This document shows positions 1 to 7,152 of a DNA stretch of 64,000 nucleotides, piece after piece. A program made the position numbers and the translations under genes. The stretch is from Conexibacter stalactiti (lineage in GTDB: Bacteria; Actinomycetota; Thermoleophilia; Solirubrobacterales; Solirubrobacteraceae), in assembly GCF_035967765.1 (NCBI RefSeq), contig NZ_JAYWIT010000006.1. One strand, 5' to 3'. The notes under the pieces were generated by a model that saw nothing but the letters and a program-made list of their open reading frames with translations, did not search any database and had not been told where the DNA came from. Every line of letters starts with the position of its first letter. The first letter of the stretch is position 1.

Positions 1-391
1 GGAAGCAGGTCTTCAGCTTCCCGAAGAAGCTCGCCGAGATCACGACGCCCTGCGAGGTCGCGGCCATCCGCAGCGCGGTGACGGCGAACTCGCGCGCGAT
101 GATCACCATCGCGACCCACGCGGCAACCCGTTCGAGCGAGACGAGCGCGACCAGCGCCGCGATGATCAGCAGCTTGTCGGCGATCGGGTCCATCAGCTTG
201 CCGAAGGTCGTGATCGCGTTGCGCGAGCGGGCCAGATAGCCGTCGAGCATGTCGGTCAGCGAAGCGGCGGCGAAGACGACCGCCGCCCACAGATCGCCGT
301 TCGGCGTCTCGCCGAGCAGCGCGACGACGAGCACCGGCACCAGCAGGATGCGCAGGACCGTCAGGACGTTGGGGACGTTGACCGGGAACAT
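1..391 (-). CDS. pgsA: CDP-diacylglycerol-glycerol-3-phosphate 3-phosphatidyltransferase, partial
   Basis: This is the N-terminal 130 residues of a membrane CDP-alcohol phosphotransferase; the gene runs off the left edge. The protein begins MFPVNVPNVLTVLRILLVPV, the usual PgsA start. The family signature is visible at about residues 48-70: DG-x2-AR-x8-G-x3-D-x3-D, read here as DGYLAR, then G, then DPIAD. The enzyme makes phosphatidylglycerophosphate, the first committed step to phosphatidylglycerol and cardiolipin. The ATG at 391 is preceded by GGGGGCGAG, a usable ribosome binding site. The missing part is the C-terminal transmembrane region. The signature makes the family certain; the exact substrate is inferred from overall likeness to PgsA. 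Confidence 0.9.
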   Translation of the reverse strand, partial: MFPVNVPNVLTVLRILLVPVLVVALLGETPNGDLWAAVVFAAASLTDMLDGYLARSRNAITTFGKLMDPIADKLLIIAALVALVSLERVAAWVAMVIIAREFAVTALRMAATSQGVVISASFFGKLKTCF

Positions 392-406
392 CTCGCCCCC
401 GGCAGG

Positions 407-1225
407 CTACGCCTTCAGCTTCCGTCCTGTGCTGAACAGCCAGCTGCTCCAGGCGACCATCACCGCGGCCAGCGCCGCCATCACGCCGAGTGACAGCCAC
501 ACCGACACGTCGCTGACGCCGAGGAAGCCGTAGCGGACGGCGTTGATGACGAAGAACAGCGGGTTGACGTGCGAGATCTCCTGCCACGGCGACGGCAGCG
601 TGTCGACCGAGTAGAAGGTCCCGCCGAGGAAGCTGAGCGGCACGATCACGATGTTCTGCACGAAGCTGGCGTGGTCCCACGACTGCGCGTAGACGCCGAC
701 GATCACGCCCAGCGACGAGAACAGCACGAGCGCGAGGAAGACCGCCAGCACCAGCTCGAGCGGATGCTCGACCGGGACCGAGACGACCGGCAGCGCCAGC
801 AGCACCAGCGCGATCGCGATCAGCAGCGCCCGCACCGCGCCGCCGAGCGAGAGGCCGAGGTTGACCTCCCAGCTCTTCATCGGCGAGGCGAGCACGTCGT
901 TGATGTAGCGGTCGAAGCGCGCCTGGAAGACCGACGAGCTGTTGTTCGAGTAGGCCGCCTGGACCATCGCCATCGTGACGAGGCCCGGCACGATGAAGAC
1001 GTCGTAGTCGACCCCCTCGACGCCGCTGATGCGGCTGCCGAGCGAGAGGCCGAAGACGAGGATGAAGAGGAACGACGAGACGACCGGGGCGGCGATCGTC
1101 TGCTGCCACAGCTTCAGGACGCGGTTGACCTCACGGCCGCTGAGCGCGATCAGGCCGCGATGGCGGTCGGCCAGCGAGCCAGTCGGAGCGGTCGCCTCGG
1201 CGGAGGCCGGATCGATCGCGCTCAT
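407..1225 (-). CDS. ABC-2 type transporter permease
   Basis: This 272-residue protein has six hydrophobic segments and the motifs of the ABC-2 (DrrB/NodJ) exporter permeases, for example the segment FLGGTFYSVDTLP before the last loop. It would form the membrane channel of an exporter for a lipid-like compound, drug or polysaccharide precursor. Its ATG at 1225 overlaps the stop of the ATPase gene by four bases (ATGA), so the two are translationally coupled and form one transporter. The 15-base gap to pgsA suggests that pgsA may be read from the same message. The substrate cannot be told from the sequence; DrrAB-like drug export and NodIJ-like export are both possible. Confidence 0.9.
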   Translation of the reverse strand: MSAIDPASAEATAPTGSLADRHRGLIALSGREVNRVLKLWQQTIAAPVVSSFLFILVFGLSLGSRISGVEGVDYDVFIVPGLVTMAMVQAAYSNNSSSVFQARFDRYINDVLASPMKSWEVNLGLSLGGAVRALLIAIALVLLALPVVSVPVEHPLELVLAVFLALVLFSSLGVIVGVYAQSWDHASFVQNIVIVPLSFLGGTFYSVDTLPSPWQEISHVNPLFFVINAVRYGFLGVSDVSVWLSLGVMAALAAVMVAWSSWLFSTGRKLKA

Positions 1226-1968
1226 GCGGCCGCCGCCATCGCCTTGACGTAGACGTCGGCGAGAGTCTCGACGCCGTAGTGGGCGCGCAGCCCGTCGGCG
1301 GAGTCGCGCGCGAGCAGTCTGCCGCCTCTGATCAGCGCGATCTCGTTGCACAGCTCCTCGGCCTCTTCGAGGTAGTGCGTCGTCAGCAGCACCGTCGTGC
1401 CCTCGCCGTGCAGCCGGCGGATGTACTGCCACAGGTCGAGCCGCAGCTCGAAGTCGACGCCGGCGGTCGGCTCGTCGAGGATCAGCAACGGCGGCTCGTG
1501 CATCAGCGCGCGGGCGATCAGCAGGCGCCGGCGCATGCCGCCCGACAGCTTCGGCGCGCGCGTCTTCGCCTTCCCGCTGAGGTCCATGATCTCCATCATC
1601 TCGGCGGCGCGGCGCTTCGCGTGCGCGCGGCTCATCCCGTAGTAGCCGCCGTGGTAGAGGAGCGTCTCCTCGACGTCGAGGAAGCGGTCGAGGTTGATGT
1701 CCTGCTCGGCGAGGCCGATCAGTCTGCGCGCCTCGGCGACGCGGTGGTCGCGGCCGAAGATGCGGATCTCGCCGCCGGTCGTGCGGATCAGGTTGCAGAC
1801 GGCGCTGATGAGCGTCGTCTTGCCCGCGCCGTTCGGGCCGAGCAGCCCGAAGAACTCGCCGGCCGGGACGGTCATGTCGAAGCCTTCGAGCGCGAGGAAG
1901 CCGTCGTCGTAGCGCTTCGTCAGCCCGCGCAGCTCCAGCGCGGGCACAGAGGTGGTTGCGTGCTCCAT
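1222..1968 (-). CDS. ABC transporter ATP-binding protein
   Basis: A 248-residue ATPase of the DrrA/NodI/CcmA group. The Walker A sequence GPNGAGKTT, the signature LSGGMRRRLLIARAL, the Walker B LLILDEPT and the H-loop TTHYLEEAEEL are all intact. I chose the ATG at 1968 because it precedes ELRGLTKRY, the usual N-terminal strand. It has both GAAGGTG as a possible ribosome binding site and a TACCTT box 8 bases upstream that could make the message leaderless. Longer reading upstream would run into non-conserved sequence and the divergent dehydrogenase. It pairs with the permease that overlaps its 3' end. Confidence 0.92.
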   Translation of the reverse strand: MEHATTSVPALELRGLTKRYDDGFLALEGFDMTVPAGEFFGLLGPNGAGKTTLISAVCNLIRTTGGEIRIFGRDHRVAEARRLIGLAEQDINLDRFLDVEETLLYHGGYYGMSRAHAKRRAAEMMEIMDLSGKAKTRAPKLSGGMRRRLLIARALMHEPPLLILDEPTAGVDFELRLDLWQYIRRLHGEGTTVLLTTHYLEEAEELCNEIALIRGGRLLARDSADGLRAHYGVETLADVYVKAMAAAA

Positions 1969-2083
1969 CACCTTCGAAGGTAGACGATCGGCCGTCGGCG
2001 ATCCGGCCGCTTTTCCCCACCAGATCGGTCGAGAACGACGCGCCGGTGGCGTAACGCGCGTCGGCGGCGGGGATGCTCGTCCC

Positions 2084-3085
2084 GTGCGCGCGATGGTGCT
2101 CGACTCGCCCGGCCGGCCGCTGCGCGCGGCCGAGCTGCCCGACCCGCGGCCGGGAGCGGGCGACCTGCTGCTGCGCGTGCGCGCCTGCGGGGTCTGCCGC
2201 ACCGACCTGCACCTGCGCGACGACGAGCTGGACGCCGGCCACCTGCCGCTCGTGCTCGGCCACCAGATCGTCGGCGAGGTGGTGGCGGCCGGCGCGGAGG
2301 TCGCCGGGGCGCGCCGCGCGCAGATCGGGTCGCGCGTCGGCGTGCCGTGGCTGGGCTGGACCTGCGGCCGCTGCCGCTACTGCACCAGCGGCCGCGAGAA
2401 CCTCTGCGCGCAGGCGCGCTTCACCGGCTGCGACCGCGATGGCGGCTACGCCGAGCTGACCGTCGCCGACGCCCGCTTCTGCTTCCCGCTGCCCGACGCG
2501 GCGGCGGTGACCGACGTCCAGCTCGCGCCGCTGCTGTGCGCCGGCCTGATCGGCTACCGCGCGCTGCGGATGGCCGGCGACGCCGAGCGGCTGGGGCTGT
2601 ACGGCTTCGGCGCGGCCGCGCATCTGATCTGCCAGGTGGCCGTGCACGAGGGCCGCGAGGTCTTCGCGTTCACGCGCGAGGACGACCGCGTCGGCCAGCG
2701 CTTCGCGCGCGAGCTGGGCGCCGTCTGGGCCGGCGGCAGCGCCGAACGACCGCCCGAGGAGCTCGACGCGGCGCTGATCTTCGCGCCCGTCGGCGCGCTC
2801 GTGCCGCTGGCGCTGCGGGCCGTCGCGCGCGGCGGCACCGTCGTCTGCGCCGGCATCCACATGAGCGACATCCCCTCGTTCCCCTACGTCGATCTGTGGG
2901 GCGAACGGACGCTCAGATCGGTCGCCAACCTCACGCGCAACGACGGCGAGGAGTTCCTCGCGCTCGCGCCGCACGTGCCGCTGCGGACCGCCGTCACGAC
3001 CTATCCGCTGGAGGCGGCCGAGCAGGCGCTCGCCGACCTGCGCGCGGGCGCCTTCGAGGGCGCGGCGGTGCTGGAGATCGCCTGA
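2084..3085 (+). CDS. Zinc-dependent alcohol dehydrogenase family protein
   Basis: A 333-residue medium-chain dehydrogenase. Visible are the catalytic zinc region (ACGVCRTDLHL and GHQIVGEVV), the four-cysteine structural zinc lobe (CGRCRYCTSGRENLC), GGYAELTV, and the Rossmann glycines GFGAAAHL. The GTG at 2084 gives MRAMVLDSPGRPLR, which matches the common start of this subfamily better than the ATG three codons later. It should oxidise alcohols or reduce aldehydes with NAD(P). Its promoter region lies between it and the divergent ABC ATPase. The true substrate is not evident. Confidence 0.9.
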   Translation: MRAMVLDSPGRPLRAAELPDPRPGAGDLLLRVRACGVCRTDLHLRDDELDAGHLPLVLGHQIVGEVVAAGAEVAGARRAQIGSRVGVPWLGWTCGRCRYCTSGRENLCAQARFTGCDRDGGYAELTVADARFCFPLPDAAAVTDVQLAPLLCAGLIGYRALRMAGDAERLGLYGFGAAAHLICQVAVHEGREVFAFTREDDRVGQRFARELGAVWAGGSAERPPEELDAALIFAPVGALVPLALRAVARGGTVVCAGIHMSDIPSFPYVDLWGERTLRSVANLTRNDGEEFLALAPHVPLRTAVTTYPLEAAEQALADLRAGAFEGAAVLEIA

Positions 3086-3153
3086 GCGCGCGATCTGCCA
3101 GAGTTGACGCGCAGTCCTTTACCGCCGCGCCACCAAGGAGGTCCGATCCGCAC

Positions 3154-3735
3154 ATGCCCCTCGTCCCGATGGTCATCGAGCGCACCGCGCGCGGCGAGCG
3201 CGAGTTCGACATCTACAGCCGTCTGCTCAACGAGCGGATCATCTTTCTCGGCACCGCCGTCGACGACCAGGTCGCGAACCTGATCGTCGCCCAGCTGCTG
3301 CATCTCGAGTCGAGCGATCCCGACAAGGACATCTCGATCTACATCAACTCGCCGGGCGGCTCGATCTACGCCGGCCTGGCGATCTACGACACGATGCAGT
3401 TCATCAAGCCCGACGTGCAGACGATCTGCGTCGGGATCGCGATGTCGATGGGCTCGCTGCTGCTGATGGGCGGGGCGAGAGGCAAGCGCATGTCGCTGCC
3501 CAACAGCCGCATCCTGATCCACCAGCCCTCCGCGGGCTTCGAGGGCCAGTCGACGGACATCGAGATCCACGCGAACGAGATCCTCAAGACGCGCAAGCGG
3601 ATCGACGAGATCTACGCGCACCACACGGGTCAGCCCGAGGAGAGAGTGCACGTCGACATGGAGCGCGACCGCTTCTTCAAGCCGGACGAGGCCGTCGAGT
3701 ACGGCCTGATCGACCGCGTCATCCACAAGCACTGA
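3154..3735 (+). CDS. clpP: ATP-dependent Clp protease proteolytic subunit
   Basis: A 193-residue serine peptidase, the usual length. The catalytic triad is Ser98 (in AMSMG), His123 (in LIHQP) and Asp172 (in ERDRFF). With a Clp ATPase it forms the barrel that degrades unfolded or tagged proteins in the cytoplasm. The start at 3154 has an excellent ribosome binding site, AAGGAGGT, eleven bases upstream. No second clpP and no clpX follow; the gene stands alone between a dehydrogenase and a convergent hydrolase. The sequence around the serine is GIAMSMGS instead of the common GQAASMGA, a mild variation. Confidence 0.97.
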   Translation: MPLVPMVIERTARGEREFDIYSRLLNERIIFLGTAVDDQVANLIVAQLLHLESSDPDKDISIYINSPGGSIYAGLAIYDTMQFIKPDVQTICVGIAMSMGSLLLMGGARGKRMSLPNSRILIHQPSAGFEGQSTDIEIHANEILKTRKRIDEIYAHHTGQPEERVHVDMERDRFFKPDEAVEYGLIDRVIHKH

Positions 3736-3747
3736 CGGCCTGAGCGC

Positions 3748-3770
3748 CGGCCGCCGCGTCGCGGCGGCCG
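3748..3770. terminator. Perfect hairpin between clpP and convergent gene
   Basis: An 11-bp perfect GC-only inverted repeat (CGGCCGCCGCG with a one-base centre) lies 13 bases after the clpP stop and 11 bases before the end of the convergent gene. There is no T-run. It probably ends or stabilises transcripts from both sides. Confidence 0.5.
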
Positions 3771-3780
3771 CCTTCCGCGC

Positions 3781-4581
3781 CTACGCGATCGTGTGCTCGA
3801 TCGCGCCGAGGCGCTCGATCTCGATCCGCACGACGTCGCCGTCGGCGAGCAGACGCGGCGGATGCATGTGCTCGCCGACGCCGCTCGGCGTCCCCGTCAG
3901 GATCAGGTCGCCGGGCTCCAGCGTGATCGTCTCCGCGATGAAGTCGACGAGCGCACGGCAGCCGAAGATCAGGTCCGACGTGCGCGAGTCCTGGCGCGGC
4001 TCGCCGTTGACCCAGCTGCGGATGCGGAGGTCCTCGGCCGCCGCCACCGGCAGCTCGTCGACCGTCGTGATCCACGGCCCCCACGGGCAGAAGGTGTCGG
4101 CGCCCTTCGCGCGCGTCCATTGCGGCTCGCTGCGCTGCAGGTCGCGCGCGCTGACGTCGTCGGCGACCGCGAAGCCGGCGATCTCGCCGCCGCCGCCGAG
4201 CACGATCGCCAGCTCGGCCTCGTAGTCGAGCCGCTGCACGATCGCCGGGCGGCGGACCGGGCCGCTCGGCGGCGCCGAGGCGCTCGGCGGCTTCGTGAAG
4301 ACGATCGGTCTTCTCGGCTGCTCGCGACCGCTCTCGGCAGCGTGCGCGGCGTAGTTGAGGCCGATCCCGAAGATCGCCCGCGGCTGCGGCACCGGCGCCA
4401 GCAGGCTCACGTCGGCGAGCGCCCAGTCCGGCCCCGCCGCCGGCGTACGATCGCCGCTGGCGAGCCAGTGGCGCACGCCGTCGGGCGCCGGCTGGGCGGA
4501 GAACGCGACGATGCGGTCGTCGCGCACCTCGCCGGCGAGCGGCAGGTCGACGCCCGGGGGCAGGAAGGTGGCGAGCTTCAT
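3781..4581 (-). CDS. Fumarylacetoacetate hydrolase family protein
   Basis: A 266-residue protein of the FAH fold. The metal-binding acidic residues are visible as Glu121 and Glu123 (YEAELAIVL) and Asp142 (ADDVSARD). The C-terminal block GDLILTGTPSGVG is typical. Family members cleave or isomerise beta-diketo acids in aromatic or sugar catabolism, for example fumarylpyruvate, acylpyruvates or 2,4-diketo-3-deoxy sugar acids. The gene is alone between two convergent or separate units, so the context does not decide the substrate. The start at 4581 has no ribosome binding site but a TAGGCT box six bases upstream, consistent with a leaderless message. Confidence 0.9.
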   Translation of the reverse strand: MKLATFLPPGVDLPLAGEVRDDRIVAFSAQPAPDGVRHWLASGDRTPAAGPDWALADVSLLAPVPQPRAIFGIGLNYAAHAAESGREQPRRPIVFTKPPSASAPPSGPVRRPAIVQRLDYEAELAIVLGGGGEIAGFAVADDVSARDLQRSEPQWTRAKGADTFCPWGPWITTVDELPVAAAEDLRIRSWVNGEPRQDSRTSDLIFGCRALVDFIAETITLEPGDLILTGTPSGVGEHMHPPRLLADGDVVRIEIERLGAIEHTIA

Positions 4582-4587
4582 GGTGGG

Positions 4588-4593
4588 AGCCTA
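4588..4593 (-). promoter_or_regulatory. -10 box (TAGGCT) for leaderless FAH gene
   Basis: TAGGCT lies six bases before the ATG at 4581. With that spacing transcription would start at or next to the A of the start codon. No good -35 box is visible. Confidence 0.4.
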
Positions 4594-4625
4594 GAGGGTC
4601 ACTGCCGCGGCGAGCAGGGCGCGCG

Positions 4626-5783
4626 CTAGATCGAGAGCGCCACCCACAGGGCGGTGGTGCCGAGCAGCAGGCCGGGCACGACGGTCGCGACTCCCAGGCG
4701 CAGGAAGGTGCGCCATTCCGGCGCGTCGCCACGAGCTCTGCGCAGGACCCGCTTCCACAGCAGCGTCGCCAGCGACCCGGTCCAGGTCAGGTTCGGCCCG
4801 ACGTTGACGCCGATCAGCGCGGCCAGCAGCGGGCCGGTGCCGCGGTCGGCCAGTATCGGCAGCAGGATCAGCGTCGCGGGCAGGTTGTTGATCGCGTTCG
4901 CCAGCAGGGCCGCGACGGCGGTCACGCCGAGCAGCGCAAGCAGCCCGTCGCCGCGCGGCACGATCGCGTCGACGGCGGTGTCGAGCCCGAGCGACAGCGC
5001 GATCGCGACGGCGACGCCGAGCGCCAGCACCCCGAGCAGGAAGCCGGGGCTGGCGGCGTGCAGCAGCGCGGCCGGCGAGGTGCGCCGCGTCGCGAGCGCG
5101 GGGACGGCGAGCACGAGCGCGCCGGCCGCCGCGATCCAGGCCGGGTCGACGCCGAGCGGCGTGCTGAGCACGAAGCCAGCGAGCGTCGCCAGCACGACCG
5201 TCGCCGCGAGCGCCGGCGAGCCGCCGCGGTCGCCCTCATGGCCCGGGGCGCCGGCGCCGCCCGTGCCGCGTGGTGGCGCCAGCGCCGCGGCCGGCACGCG
5301 TTCGGCGGCCACCGCCAGGTCGGCGGCGAAGAAGCGCCGGAAGACGACCCACTCGACCGCGATCACCGTCAGCCACGGCAGCGCCATCAGCGCGGTGAAC
5401 TCGAGGAAGCCGATGTCGGCCGTGTGGAAGGCGAGCAGGTTCGTCAGGTTGGAGACCGGCAGCAGCAGCGACGCCGCGTTGGCGAGGTGGACGCAGGCGT
5501 AGACGTGCGGGCGCTGCGGCAGCCGCAGCAGCGCCGCGCTGCTCAGCACGACCGGCGTCAGCAGCACCACCGTCGCGTCGAGCCCCAGCACCGCCGTGAC
5601 CGCCGCGGCGAGCGCGAAGACGAGCGCCAGCAGCCTGCGTGCGCCGCCGTCGGAGTGGGCGGCCAGCAGCCGCCCCGCCGCCGCGAACAGCCCTTCGCGC
5701 TCGCACAGGTGACCGAGCACGAGCACGGCGGCGAGAAAGCCGAGCGTCGGGGCGAGGGTGTGGACCTCGTCAGCGACGCTCAC
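4626..5783 (-). CDS. ArsB/SLC13-like membrane transporter
   Basis: A 385-residue protein with about ten to twelve hydrophobic helices of the ArsB/NhaD/CitM (ion transporter) superfamily. The half with LGLDATVVLLTPVV and the second half with NAINNLPATLILLPIL carry the repeated helix-breaking motifs of this group. Members export arsenite or transport anions such as citrate or sulfate. No ars regulator or arsenate reductase is nearby, so arsenite export is only one option. The GTG start at 5783 follows the upstream gene by 10 bases and has a weak ribosome binding site; the two are probably co-transcribed. Confidence 0.8.
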   Translation of the reverse strand: MSVADEVHTLAPTLGFLAAVLVLGHLCEREGLFAAAGRLLAAHSDGGARRLLALVFALAAAVTAVLGLDATVVLLTPVVLSSAALLRLPQRPHVYACVHLANAASLLLPVSNLTNLLAFHTADIGFLEFTALMALPWLTVIAVEWVVFRRFFAADLAVAAERVPAAALAPPRGTGGAGAPGHEGDRGGSPALAATVVLATLAGFVLSTPLGVDPAWIAAAGALVLAVPALATRRTSPAALLHAASPGFLLGVLALGVAVAIALSLGLDTAVDAIVPRGDGLLALLGVTAVAALLANAINNLPATLILLPILADRGTGPLLAALIGVNVGPNLTWTGSLATLLWKRVLRRARGDAPEWRTFLRLGVATVVPGLLLGTTALWVALSI

Positions 5784-5793
5784 AAGCGGAGCT

Positions 5794-6237
5794 TCATGCG
5801 ACCGGCGTCTCCTGCTCGTCGTCGACCGCCTCGACGTGCGTCACCGGCGGACCGATCCCTCTCGCCTTGCTGACGAGGTCGAGGTGCAGCCATCTCGACA
5901 CCCGCTTCGGCAGCGTCGAGATCACGATCTCGTCGTAGTGCGCGAGGTTGACGGCGTCCTCGATCGCCATCAGCGGCTCAGAGCTGCCGACGTTGCCGGT
6001 GACCGGGGCGCCGGCCGCGGCGGTCAGCGCCGGCAGCGCCGCCTCCAGCGTCCGCTCCGCCTCGCCGAAGTCGCCGTCCTGCGGGTCGACGACCTTGTGC
6101 AGGCCCGGCGGATGATGCGGGACGACGAGGTGGAAGGTCGCGGGACCGCGTGCCGCGCGTGCCCGCACGGCGTCGAGCAGCCCTTCGGTGGCGGCGGTGC
6201 GGTTGGCGACGAGCAGGATGCGAGCGGGTTCCGGCAT
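5794..6237 (-). CDS. Universal-stress-like nucleotide-binding protein
   Basis: A 147-residue cytoplasmic protein beginning MPEPARILLVANRTAATEG. The alternating hydrophobic strands (RILLVANRT, FHLVVPHHP, YDEIVISTLP) fit a Usp/HUP alpha-beta fold. Similar actinobacterial proteins are annotated as universal stress or hypothetical proteins. The start at 6237 is preferred over longer reading because GGAGGTG is placed seven bases before it. The gene precedes the ArsB-like carrier by 10 bases. Function is not known; the assignment is by fold pattern only. Confidence 0.65.
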   Translation of the reverse strand: MPEPARILLVANRTAATEGLLDAVRARAARGPATFHLVVPHHPPGLHKVVDPQDGDFGEAERTLEAALPALTAAAGAPVTGNVGSSEPLMAIEDAVNLAHYDEIVISTLPKRVSRWLHLDLVSKARGIGPPVTHVEAVDDEQETPVA

Positions 6238-6309
6238 GGCGGGCACCTCCGGCGTTGGCGTAGCGGTCGCGAGGGACGCTGATGGGAGCATGCCCGCGGT
6301 GCCGCGCCG

Positions 6310-7092
6310 CTATGCGACGCGCTGCTCTCCGGAGTAGACGTTGACGCGGCCGCCGCGGGCGAAGCCGCACAGCGTCAGCTCGCGGTCGCGCGCCAGCTCG
6401 ACCGCGAGCGAGGTCGGCGCGCCGACGCCGACGAGCACCGGAGCGCGCGCGAGCACGGCCTTCTGCACCAGCTCGAACGACAACCGCCCGCTGACGCACA
6501 GCAATCGCTGACGCAGCGGCAGCTCTCCGCGTTCCAGCGCCCACCCGACGACCTTGTCGAAGGCGTTGTGGCGGCCAACGTCCTCGCGCACGCACAGCAG
6601 CTCGCCGTCCCAGCCGAACAGGCCGGTCGCGTGCAGGCCGCCGGTGCGCGCGAACTCCGGTTGCACGAGCCGCTCCGGCAAGGCCGCCAGCAGCGTCCGC
6701 GGCAGCGGTTCGAGGTCGGCGTCGAGCGGCAGCGGCGGCGCGTCGACGGCGACCTGTTCGATCGCGCCCTTGCCGCAGACGCCGCACGAGGAGGTCGTGT
6801 AGAAGCTGCGCGAGCCGGGATCGCGCAACAGCGGGCCGGCGACCTCCACGGCATTGACGGCGAGGTCGGCGGTCGGGCCGACCCGCGGCCAGCGGTCGAT
6901 CAGCCCTTCGCCGTGCAGGAAGCCGGCCGCGAGCAGCTCGTCGTCGCCGGGCGTGCGCATCGTGACGGCGAGCGGACGGCCGTCGACACGAATCTCCAGC
7001 GGCTCCTCGACGGCGACCAGATCAGGCTCCCCATCGCGCTCGATCGCCGCGTGCATCCCCCGGATTCGGACCTCCGCGGCTCTGTCCGGCAT
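6310..7092 (-). CDS. fdhD: Formate dehydrogenase accessory sulfurtransferase FdhD
   Basis: A 260-residue FdhD. The cysteine pair that carries sulfur is present in SSCGVCGKGAIE, together with DVGRHNAFDKVVG and SGRLSFELVQKA, the two most conserved blocks. FdhD moves sulfur from a cysteine desulfurase to the molybdenum cofactor of formate dehydrogenase. No formate dehydrogenase gene is in the window, so it must act on an enzyme encoded elsewhere. The ATG at 7092 has no Shine-Dalgarno sequence; a TACGAT box sits six bases upstream, so the transcript is probably leaderless. The intergenic region is shared with the divergent histidine kinase. Confidence 0.95.
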   Translation of the reverse strand: MPDRAAEVRIRGMHAAIERDGEPDLVAVEEPLEIRVDGRPLAVTMRTPGDDELLAAGFLHGEGLIDRWPRVGPTADLAVNAVEVAGPLLRDPGSRSFYTTSSCGVCGKGAIEQVAVDAPPLPLDADLEPLPRTLLAALPERLVQPEFARTGGLHATGLFGWDGELLCVREDVGRHNAFDKVVGWALERGELPLRQRLLCVSGRLSFELVQKAVLARAPVLVGVGAPTSLAVELARDRELTLCGFARGGRVNVYSGEQRVA

Positions 7093-7098
7093 GTGACG

Positions 7099-7104
7099 AT
7101 CGTA
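7099..7104 (-). promoter_or_regulatory. -10 box (TACGAT) for leaderless fdhD
   Basis: TACGAT is six bases from the fdhD ATG, which would place the transcription start at the start codon. The -35 region is not recognisable. Confidence 0.45.
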
Positions 7105-7152
7105 CGCGCCCCACTCGGAAGTTGGTTTCTCGAGCTGTACCGTTGAACTGGC

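Noticed and set aside
407..2974. Very long minus-strand frame over the ABC genes and the alcohol dehydrogenase
   Set aside because: Only its C-terminal part is the real permease. The rest is antisense or out-of-frame to the ATPase and dehydrogenase, and is Arg/Ala-rich without family motifs.
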